In this document: positions 25,584 through 32,800 of the stretch, piece by piece | Layout of the letters: each line of letters opens with the position of its first letter | How positions within the stretch are numbered: the first letter of the stretch is position 1 | Assembly: GCA_017411385.1 (NCBI GenBank) | Contig: JAFQQF010000020.1 | Span: 61,434 to 125,433 of the forward strand | Length of the DNA stretch: 64,000 nt | Direction: 5' to 3' | DNA from: Ruminococcus sp. | GTDB lineage: Bacteria > Bacillota > Clostridia > Oscillospirales > Acutalibacteraceae | Translations under genes and position numbers: made by a program | Notes under the pieces: model-generated | What the model saw: only the letters and a program-made list of their open reading frames with translations | The model's database searches: none | Told to the model about the DNA's origin: nothing

Positions 25584-27482
25584 ATGAGAGCCCCTGAATT
25601 TACTGAAAAATCCAAAAGAGTTCTAAATAAATGCTCAGGATTTTTCAAAACAATAATAAAACCTTTTTCAAGCAACAACCCCGAAAAAGGAAAGCTTAAT
25701 AAATTAATACGTTCAACCGTAGCACTTGCTCTTATGGTTGTTTTGTTTGTAACTATGACCTTCTCATGGATGATGTCAAGTTTCACATCAAATATCACTA
25801 ATAATGATTACATTACAATTGATGCTGACGCAGGTCTGCAAATGAACTATGGTGAGGAACAAAACCCCGACGGTTCAATCAGCATCAACAAAGCACTGCG
25901 TGACGACTTTAAGCTTCACGAGTGCTCCAGCACAGACGGAAGAAACATCTTCTTCCCCATCTATGATTATTCACCAAACGGCGATAAAAGCTTCTCAAAC
26001 GGTGTCAGCACCTCTGACCTTTTGTTCCGTGAAGCTACTGCCAATGACAAGAATACAAAGTACATTTCTGTTGACTTTACGCTTTCTTCAAAGGAGGCAA
26101 CCGATGTCTGGCTTTCCTCTTCGAGTTATATTAATTGCGAAACTAGCAAGAACACAGCAAATGCAATCCGAATTGCTTTCGTTAATAAGTCCGTTGACGG
26201 CAACAGCACCGTATTTAGTAGTGCAGTGAGTAAAGAATACACTCAAAATGACACTACAGATACTGTAAAATCCATATCTACGCTCGGTGTATCTTCAACT
26301 GAATCTGTTACTCCCCATGCCATAAACGAATACATATTTGGTAATGCTAACGGTGAAAACGGAGAAGACCTTGTTCTCTTCCACATTGATGCAGGAGAAA
26401 CTCTGAGAGCTTCTATGATTATATGGCTCGAGGGCACAGACCCTGACTGTACAAACAAGGTTCTTAATATTTCCGACCTTAATATCTACATCAAGTTCAC
26501 AACTTCCTACGAGGAATTGAGAACTATCACCTTCATTGACAATACCCTCGAAAAATGGGTTGATGGTCATAACGATAACTTAGATACCAACGTATATCTT
26601 ATCGATACCAAAACAAATAAACTTCATAAAATGGACACCGAAAAGGATTCATATGTTTGGACAGTTGATATACCTACGAGCATCACGAATGTCAAGTTTG
26701 TGCGTTACGATCCGATTCAGCAGGGTGATAGTCCCACAGAATGGAACTACTGGGATGCAGGTGACCTCGGTGCTTGCTCAACCTACTACGCTATAGGTCA
26801 CAGTGCTGGACTCTGGGCAACCAACTTCACACCTCAGACTATCACAATCTTTGACGGTACTAATGACGGTTGGCTCCGTGGTTCAAACGAATCTGAGTTC
26901 AAGGTTAAATATACCGTTACTGACGGAAACGGTAACTCTGTGGCTATGGACTATAAGATGTCCTACCAGCATGAACTCAACAGATACAGTATTATTATTC
27001 CCAAGCAAGTTACTCAAGTAAGCTTCCACCGTGTAAATCAGGATATGACTGAAACAGGACATAACTGGACATATCTGAACAGAGGAAGCAACTACTTCTT
27101 CAACATTACCGGTGTAAACAAGGGTTATTGGAGTACACGCTACATCTACATCAATGATGCTGCCAATGTAAAATCTGGTGTAGGATTCGCTGCTTACTTC
27201 TACAGCAACTCATCAGGCTCCAACCAATGGACAGGTATGCACTCCAAATCACCGTCAGGTTACTATGTGGCTGTTGTTCCTATGGATAAGCAATCTGGTG
27301 TTGTATTCACTAAATACAAGACTTCGAGCGATCCAAGTTGGGATAATATTTACAATCAGTCACTCAACACGTTAGAAAACTTCGGTAGCAATAACCGCTT
27401 TACTACAAAGGGTTATACCGGTGAAAAAGACGGAGTTAAGAATTATTATATTGATGGTTACTGGGACAAAGTATCTGAATAA
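25584..27482 (+). CDS. SipW-type exported protein E with C-terminal beta repeats
   Basis: The product is about 632 residues from the ATG at 25584 with AAGGAGGTG upstream; an in-frame GTG at 25578 lies inside that site. A long basic cytoplasmic segment precedes the helix ending MTFSWMMSSFTSN, a degenerate A-W-F. The first domain closes with ASMIIWLEGTDPDCTNKV near residue 280. Three related beta modules follow at about residues 315 (ITFIDNTLEKWVDG), 420 (ITIFDGTNDGWLRG) and 519 (RYIYINDAANVKSG). They repeat a strand-Trp-strand-VKFxR pattern also seen in F. The modules look like carbohydrate-binding or adhesive domains; ligand unknown. Confidence 0.65.
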   Translation: MRAPEFTEKSKRVLNKCSGFFKTIIKPFSSNNPEKGKLNKLIRSTVALALMVVLFVTMTFSWMMSSFTSNITNNDYITIDADAGLQMNYGEEQNPDGSISINKALRDDFKLHECSSTDGRNIFFPIYDYSPNGDKSFSNGVSTSDLLFREATANDKNTKYISVDFTLSSKEATDVWLSSSSYINCETSKNTANAIRIAFVNKSVDGNSTVFSSAVSKEYTQNDTTDTVKSISTLGVSSTESVTPHAINEYIFGNANGENGEDLVLFHIDAGETLRASMIIWLEGTDPDCTNKVLNISDLNIYIKFTTSYEELRTITFIDNTLEKWVDGHNDNLDTNVYLIDTKTNKLHKMDTEKDSYVWTVDIPTSITNVKFVRYDPIQQGDSPTEWNYWDAGDLGACSTYYAIGHSAGLWATNFTPQTITIFDGTNDGWLRGSNESEFKVKYTVTDGNGNSVAMDYKMSYQHELNRYSIIIPKQVTQVSFHRVNQDMTETGHNWTYLNRGSNYFFNITGVNKGYWSTRYIYINDAANVKSGVGFAAYFYSNSSGSNQWTGMHSKSPSGYYVAVVPMDKQSGVVFTKYKTSSDPSWDNIYNQSLNTLENFGSNNRFTTKGYTGEKDGVKNYYIDGYWDKVSE

Positions 27483-27513
27483 TTATCTAATCTAAAAGAA
27501 AGGAGAGTATGAT

Positions 27514-30500
27514 ATGAAAGGTCTGAAATTCAAATCTAACAATTCAATAAAGACTAAGAGTATTATACTCTCTGTTGTTACAATAATTGAGTTAATCGCT
27601 CTGTTGTTAACTATGACCTTTGCTTGGTTTGAAGGACTCACCTCGCTTGAAATCAAGGGCGAAAACCTCTCAACTGCAGGCGGACTTAAATCCAAATTCA
27701 TAGTTGGTGAAGGAACTGATTATCAGACTACTGCTGAGCTTAACGAGTTTTTCCACAAGCAAAGCTTTGATAAGCTCTCCCCTGTTTCAAGTATGGACGG
27801 CGATAACTTCTATGCTATCACTACAGGCGAAACACCTGAATCTCAGGCAGATTACATCACAGCAGTACAAAATAACGATATTACTTTCAGAAAACTCTCT
27901 GACGAGGAGAAGTTATCAAGTATTGTATACTTCCAGTTTGAGATTTCCTCTGATTCAAGTGATACTGACTTCTGGTTTAAGAAATTGCCCGCTGTAAAAA
28001 TCAATGGAACAGAGCTTAATTCGGAGAACAATCCTTTCAGATTCAGCATTGATGACGGTACAGGCGCTAACCCCAGTATGGCAAACAACTACATTTTCAC
28101 TACTTGCACTCAGTGGCCCGGCAACAACCGTGCAAATATGAGAGCTGTTAAGAGTATTGATGCTAATGGTTATGCTACCCTCAACGATACATCTTCTGAG
28201 CATATCACAAACCTTGCTGAATCTTGTGTGTTTGGCACAGAATCAAACAATGATGGTCAGTATAAACTCTTTACTGTTCCCAAGGGACAGAGCAAGATTA
28301 TCACAATAGCAATCTGGATTGAGGCATTTGACCCTGCATACAATGAAGATATCATCAAACCCGGCGCAACTGTAGATATTGACATCCAGTTCTGCTCATC
28401 TTGGGATGTTGTGGATGAAATGGTCTTCCGTGACTATACTTCTGACCAGTGGGTTGATACTGTAGACGAAGACCAAAACAACAAGGCTATGAAGTTTGGT
28501 GCTGCAAACCTTGACTCTCCTGTTAATTACTACTATCCCTTTGAATATGACTCAGCTAACAAACAATGGACAGCTGATGTTCCCCGTGCCGTTCAGAACA
28601 TAAAGTTCATTTGGCAGGGAAGCAACGACACTTCCTATGAAGATAATACTTGGACACCGGTTACAAGAGGTAGCAAAAAAATATTTACTGCTTTCGGTTC
28701 AAGTGCCGGAATCTGGTATGACGGCGATGTTGACCGTATTACATTTAGTGACTATACAGGCACAAAATGGGTTGACGATAACCTCGATGGCAGCACACCA
28801 AAAATGAGAGTTCAGGTTACATACGAAGGTTCTATTATGGACTACAGTATGACTGATGCACCGACAACCGACGGTGCAGGCAGAAGCGTCTGGAGTATGT
28901 TTATGCCTACTGCTGTTAACGATGTTGTGTTCAATCGTTGTAGCCGTGCAGATGATAGTACTGCAGAGAATACCTGGGAAGCTCCTGACAGAAACGGAGA
29001 AACCAGATACTTTGCACTTGACGGCGGCGAGGTTGAGGTAATTGAGGGAACAGCTATTTACCTCAACGTCTTAAAGGATTTCAACGACATCTTCTATTAT
29101 AACAGTTTCACTCCTGCTGTTTCAGTTATGAGTGACACTAACCGAGATTTAATTCTTGCACGCAGAACGGCAGGTACACTTGCAAGTCTTCCCAAGAACA
29201 GTTATGTTCTGAGTACTTCTTCACATGGCGACGACTGGCCCGGAGAAGAAGGCAAAATGACAAAGGCATATGAGGATGAGGATAGAATTGTATGGGTATT
29301 CTACTTTGATTACGACCTACCCGACAACACCTACCTCACCTTCTGGAACAGAACCCAGTACAATGCTAACTCTGACTATAATAATATTGACCGCAATGTT
29401 TCCTTCGCACCTGCTGTTTTGTACAAGAAATCAACAGGAAACCAGTGGTCAATTTATGGTGACCCCGGTGATTATGTCACTCTGACTGATTCACAGTTTA
29501 ACAACTGTAGACTGTTTGACAAAGGTGTATGGGGCACCTATAACGGCGAAGGTGGCAACACAACCATTCCCGGTGAGAAGCAGGTTGGTCAGTGGGGTCC
29601 CCCAACCACACTGCCCACTGGTACTTACCAGACATACTTTATGCACACATCGCCTGTAGGAATTACAAGTGTGACTGCTAAGTTTGAGTATTACGGTACT
29701 GAACATCCCGTTACTATGACGCAAAGTTCTGAACCGCACAAGTGGTACACAACACTCACTGAAATTCCTGACGATGTGACAAGCATCACCTTTACTGATA
29801 GTGCAGGAAACACTTGGACATCTGCTACATCAGGTACAAGAACAAAGTCTACTCCCTACTACTATGCTACAAGTGGTAGCGCTGGTAAGTGGTCAGGCAA
29901 AATCGATGCTCCCAGCGGTAGCTATAAGACATACTTTGTACCGCCTTCAGGAAATACTGCCTCAACCGTTAAAGCAACCTTTGTTTATAATGGCGTATAC
30001 TTCACAGTAAACCTTACAAAGGGTACCGACGGCAACTGGTCAACTCAGGCAATTCCTGACGGTGCATCAAACATTGTATTTAGAGATAACCTGAATCATA
30101 CATGGACCACAGGCTCAGGCAGAACATCCACAAACTGCTATTACATGACAACCAGCAACACAGCCGGTGCATGGGGCAGGCCTGCAACTGCTACAAGAAC
30201 AATCTATCTTGTACCTAATAATGATTGGAAGTTAGATAGTGCAATATTCAGAGCGTGGGTATGGGGCTCATCAACAGAGTCTGATCAATGGATTACATTT
30301 ACCGACTCTAACGGTGACGGAAAATACGAAGGTACCCTCGCAAATAATTTCACAGATATCATCTTCCTCAGAGCAGCCGCTGGTTCCACAGGATGGGACA
30401 ACGAGTACAACAGAGTTCAGACCACACTTTCTGAATCCAAGGATACCTTCACAATAACCGGTTGGACAACAGGTACTTGGGATACTGTTGAAGAACCTGA

Positions 30501-30846
30501 ACCAGATCCAGAACCCACAACAAATATGATTTATCTCAAGCCTAACTCCAACTGGACTTCAGATAACGCTTGGTTTGCTATCTATGTTTGGGATGGAACC
30601 GGTAATGAAAAGTGGGTTAAGATGGAGGCATCATCCACATCCGGTGTTTACCAGTGTGAGGTTCCTGACGGATACTCAACAAATATTATCTTCTGCCGAA
30701 TGAATCCTGCATCCACCAGTCTTGGCTGGAGTAATGTATGGAACCAGACAAACGACCTTACCATCCAGACAAACGGTAACAATATGTATACTGTGGCCAG
30801 TGGTACTTGGTCTAAGGGCGGCGGCACATGGGGTAAATTCTCTTAA
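27514..30846 (+). CDS. SipW-type exported giant adhesin-like protein F with seven beta repeats
   Basis: The 1110-residue protein starts 31 bases after E with AAAGGAGAG upstream. The signal helix ends LTMTFAWFEGLTS near residue 36. The first domain closes with ITIAIWIEAFDPAYNED near residue 267, a weakened form of the signature (EG to EA, no Cys). Tandem beta modules begin near residues 303, 409, 514, 703, 803, 894 and 1003. The last two (TIYLVPNNDW..., MIYLKPNSNW...) follow a pattern of strand, Trp, aromatic strand with YVW, W-x-x-M, and IIF, much like the CBM26-type module closing the pullulanase at 32801-36820. It is the best candidate for a tip adhesin, possibly binding starch; binding is inferred from pattern only. 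Confidence 0.65.
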   Translation: MKGLKFKSNNSIKTKSIILSVVTIIELIALLLTMTFAWFEGLTSLEIKGENLSTAGGLKSKFIVGEGTDYQTTAELNEFFHKQSFDKLSPVSSMDGDNFYAITTGETPESQADYITAVQNNDITFRKLSDEEKLSSIVYFQFEISSDSSDTDFWFKKLPAVKINGTELNSENNPFRFSIDDGTGANPSMANNYIFTTCTQWPGNNRANMRAVKSIDANGYATLNDTSSEHITNLAESCVFGTESNNDGQYKLFTVPKGQSKIITIAIWIEAFDPAYNEDIIKPGATVDIDIQFCSSWDVVDEMVFRDYTSDQWVDTVDEDQNNKAMKFGAANLDSPVNYYYPFEYDSANKQWTADVPRAVQNIKFIWQGSNDTSYEDNTWTPVTRGSKKIFTAFGSSAGIWYDGDVDRITFSDYTGTKWVDDNLDGSTPKMRVQVTYEGSIMDYSMTDAPTTDGAGRSVWSMFMPTAVNDVVFNRCSRADDSTAENTWEAPDRNGETRYFALDGGEVEVIEGTAIYLNVLKDFNDIFYYNSFTPAVSVMSDTNRDLILARRTAGTLASLPKNSYVLSTSSHGDDWPGEEGKMTKAYEDEDRIVWVFYFDYDLPDNTYLTFWNRTQYNANSDYNNIDRNVSFAPAVLYKKSTGNQWSIYGDPGDYVTLTDSQFNNCRLFDKGVWGTYNGEGGNTTIPGEKQVGQWGPPTTLPTGTYQTYFMHTSPVGITSVTAKFEYYGTEHPVTMTQSSEPHKWYTTLTEIPDDVTSITFTDSAGNTWTSATSGTRTKSTPYYYATSGSAGKWSGKIDAPSGSYKTYFVPPSGNTASTVKATFVYNGVYFTVNLTKGTDGNWSTQAIPDGASNIVFRDNLNHTWTTGSGRTSTNCYYMTTSNTAGAWGRPATATRTIYLVPNNDWKLDSAIFRAWVWGSSTESDQWITFTDSNGDGKYEGTLANNFTDIIFLRAAAGSTGWDNEYNRVQTTLSESKDTFTITGWTTGTWDTVEEPEPDPEPTTNMIYLKPNSNWTSDNAWFAIYVWDGTGNEKWVKMEASSTSGVYQCEVPDGYSTNIIFCRMNPASTSLGWSNVWNQTNDLTIQTNGNNMYTVASGTWSKGGGTWGKFS
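28419..30843 (+). repeat. Tandem beta-module repeats in protein F
   Basis: Seven modules of roughly 90-190 residues. Modules 1 and 2 share the D-Y-T-x-x-x-W-V-D start. Modules 4 and 5 share TYxTYF...KxxFxYxGxxxxV and end with (F)(R/T)D(N/S)xxxxWT. Modules 6 and 7 share xxxIYLxPNxxW and end with a W-(D/S)-N-x-(Y/W)-N segment. The pairs suggest stepwise duplication within the gene. Confidence 0.6.
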
Positions 30847-30877
30847 CATTTTATAATAACTAAAGGACGGTGAGACC

Positions 30878-31444
30878 GTGAAAAAGAGATTCTTTATAAC
30901 TCAGATTATAGTATTCATACTGCTGACTGCGTGTCTTGTAGGGGTTACCTACTCATGGTCCACCCGTTCTGCTGTTCAAGGCGGTTTCTTGAAGACTCCT
31001 ATGAAGCTCACCTACTCCTCGGTGGTAAACGGTAACGACTGCACAGCTAAGACTTATGTGGGTACTCTCAATCCTGCATCAGGCAAGATTGATTATCCGG
31101 AGAGTGTAAGCGATAATATTACATCGCTTCCTAAAGAGAGTCGAACCGCAGGTGATGTTCTTTACTTTAAAACCATTATCTCTAACCCTTCTGAAGTTGC
31201 TGCCAATGTATCTTTTCTCATTGATGTTAACACAAACACAGGTAATAAGAGTTTTACTCTCGGGACTACCTCCCCTGTTATCAAGGAGATTGTGTATGAC
31301 AGCTCAGCTGAGGGCAAATGGATTCCTGTTGTTTCTCAGTATGAAATACCGAAAGCTCACGAATCTGTAAGCATTGAATGGTATATTGAGATTAATACAA
31401 GCGGAGCTTTCGGAATTGATGGATTTGCTCTTGCAAATAATTAA
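30878..31444 (+). CDS. SipW-type exported small protein G
   Basis: The 188-residue protein begins at a GTG with AAAGGACGG upstream. A short basic start (KKRFF) and a hydrophobic helix end VGVTYSWSTRSAVQGG, a relaxed A-W-F motif. The exported domain has the two-sheet TasA/camelysin-like look, with GDVLYFKTIISNPSEVAANVSF and SVSIEWYIEINTSGAFGIDG near the end. It lacks the W-x-E-G-x-D signature. It is the smallest member and the last structural gene before the second peptidase, so a minor or accessory subunit is plausible. Confidence 0.6.
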   Translation: MKKRFFITQIIVFILLTACLVGVTYSWSTRSAVQGGFLKTPMKLTYSSVVNGNDCTAKTYVGTLNPASGKIDYPESVSDNITSLPKESRTAGDVLYFKTIISNPSEVAANVSFLIDVNTNTGNKSFTLGTTSPVIKEIVYDSSAEGKWIPVVSQYEIPKAHESVSIEWYIEINTSGAFGIDGFALANN

Positions 31445-31469
31445 AAAATCTGATATTCTATTAGTATAC

Positions 31470-31506
31470 GATACCCTGTTATTTAACAGGGTATCAGTTC
31501 TTTTTG
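31470..31506 (+). terminator. Intrinsic terminator between gene G and the second sipW
   Basis: GATACCCTGTT (31470-31480) and AACAGGGTATC (31485-31495) form a perfect 11-bp stem with an ATTT loop, followed by AGTTCTTTTT. It ends 14 bases before the next ATG, so readthrough must supply the second sipW unless it has its own promoter. Partial termination would lower the peptidase level relative to its substrates. Confidence 0.8.
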
Positions 31507-31519
31507 GAAGTGATGACCA

Positions 31520-32170
31520 ATGTTTGAAAAAATCAAAAAAATTATCGGATTTATACTGATTGGCATACTTGTTTTAGTGCTAATCTACACTTTAGTATCG
31601 CGCATATCAGGTGACACACCCTCCATATTTGGTTATTCTATGCTCAGGGTTTCTTCGGAGAGCATGGAGCCTGAGCTCAATGTTGGGGATATTATTCTGG
31701 TAAAAGAGGTTGCCCCAGAAACACTCAAAAAAGGCGATGTGATTACATATCAGGGTGAAGAAGGTTCCGTTGCTGGCAAACTTATCACTCATCAGATTGT
31801 TTCTGAGCCTTATGAGAAAGACGGCTTGCACTACTTCACAACCAGAGGTATCAAAGAGGGTGCACTGGATGACCCTGAAATCGATGAAACACAGATACTC
31901 GGTAAAGTACAAATCAAGGTTCCTATTGTTGGTACAATTTATGACTTCTTTACTCAATGGTACGGACTCGCTGCTTTCGCTGCAATTTTGCTTATTGCTT
32001 TCAGCTCTGAGATAATTAATCTTGTAAGTATACTGAGAAACAAAGAGGATGAACAAGACCCCGAGGTGCCAAAAACTGCCGCTGCTCCTGTGTATAACGA
32101 AGCCTTCACATCCACAATTGAGCAAGAAACAAACGAGGTTATTACAAACCTTGACGATGAGGTATTATAA
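31520..32170 (+). CDS. SipW-type (ER-type) signal peptidase I, second copy
   Basis: The 216-residue protein has an N-terminal helix (IIGFILIGILVLVLIYTLV), the catalytic Ser box RVSSESMEPELNVGDIILV, the His block AGKLITHQIVSEPYEKDG, the FTTRG substrate-groove motif, and a C-terminal helix near residue 150 with an acidic cytoplasmic tail. Ser-His catalysis puts it in the ER/SipW group. It is closer to typical clostridial SipW than the first copy, which has long inserts around its active site. Two peptidases in one locus suggest two substrate groups, perhaps the A-W-F signals versus the relaxed ones in E and G. Confidence 0.88.
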   Translation: MFEKIKKIIGFILIGILVLVLIYTLVSRISGDTPSIFGYSMLRVSSESMEPELNVGDIILVKEVAPETLKKGDVITYQGEEGSVAGKLITHQIVSEPYEKDGLHYFTTRGIKEGALDDPEIDETQILGKVQIKVPIVGTIYDFFTQWYGLAAFAAILLIAFSSEIINLVSILRNKEDEQDPEVPKTAAAPVYNEAFTSTIEQETNEVITNLDDEVL

Positions 32171-32180
32171 ATGTCAAACT

Positions 32181-32213
32181 AACCGCCTTTTATTTTAAAA
32201 AGGCGGTTTATTT
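32181..32213 (+). terminator. Intrinsic terminator closing the fibre-like locus
   Basis: AACCGCCTTTT and AAAAGGCGGTT form a perfect 11-bp stem, followed by TATTTGTGTTT. It starts 11 bases after the stop of the second sipW. Confidence 0.85.
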
Positions 32214-32339
32214 GTGTTTAGATTGTTGTTTCAATTTCTCTTGAAAAGCACTAATATGTGTAGTATACTAATATAAAAATTATAATTCATATGCAGCAGG
32301 AGCAAGCCCCCTGCCCCACTAATAAATGGAGTTGAAAAT

Positions 32340-32519
32340 ATGGCTAAGGATAACTGTGAAATGTGTGCCCACTATGTATTTGACCACTACTGCCAATGCT
32401 ACGTGTGTGAGATTAATCTTGACGAAGATGAAATGGAGAAATTCCTCAGCGGTAATAACACAGATTGTCATTACTACGAACCCTATGATGAATACAAGAT
32501 TGTTCGCAAACAGAACTAA
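32340..32519 (+). CDS. DUF6472-like small cysteine-rich protein (59 residues)
   Basis: An ATG at 32340 with GGAG nine bases upstream opens a 59-codon gene ending in TAA at 32519. The product starts MAKDNCEMCAHYVFDHYCQC and continues with CEINLDEDEMEKFLSG and DCHYYEPYDEY. The CxxC pair, the L-D-E-D-E-M block and the CxYY end match DUF6472, a clostridial family of unknown role. Cysteine spacing suggests a metal site. A clean terminator follows 20 bases later, so it is a monocistronic gene. The 169 bases before it hold only the previous terminator and presumably the promoter. Confidence 0.8.
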   Translation: MAKDNCEMCAHYVFDHYCQCYVCEINLDEDEMEKFLSGNNTDCHYYEPYDEYKIVRKQN

Positions 32520-32539
32520 ATTATAATATTGAGTAAATA

Positions 32540-32573
32540 AACAGCTACGGTTTGTGCCGTAGCTGTTTTCATT
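32540..32573 (+). terminator. Intrinsic terminator after the DUF6472 gene
   Basis: AACAGCTACGG and CCGTAGCTGTT form a perfect 11-bp stem with a TTTGTG loop, followed by TTCATTT. The next 170 bases, up to the opposing terminator, hold no feature I can support. Confidence 0.85.
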
Positions 32574-32744
32574 TAATACGACGCAACAACAAATGGAATC
32601 TACAGACGTATCTGCATCCTTCGTCATTACGTAAGATTTTCATTTGCAACACAGAAATGGAGTGTTTTTTTAGTATTCACTGGCAACAGCTCAAATTTCA
32701 CCTGTGTTGTATTAATTCTTGTAATCACATTAGATTTATAACAA

Positions 32745-32780
32745 TATATAAAAAAGGCACACAGCCGAAGCTGTGTGCCC
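32745..32780 (-). terminator. Intrinsic terminator of the pullulanase gene
   Basis: On the minus strand GGCACACAGC and GCTGTGTGCC form a perfect 10-bp stem around a TTCG tetraloop, followed by TTTTTTATATATTG. It begins about 20 bases after the pullulanase stop. Confidence 0.9.
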
Positions 32781-32800
32781 TGAATTAAGCTATAGAAATA

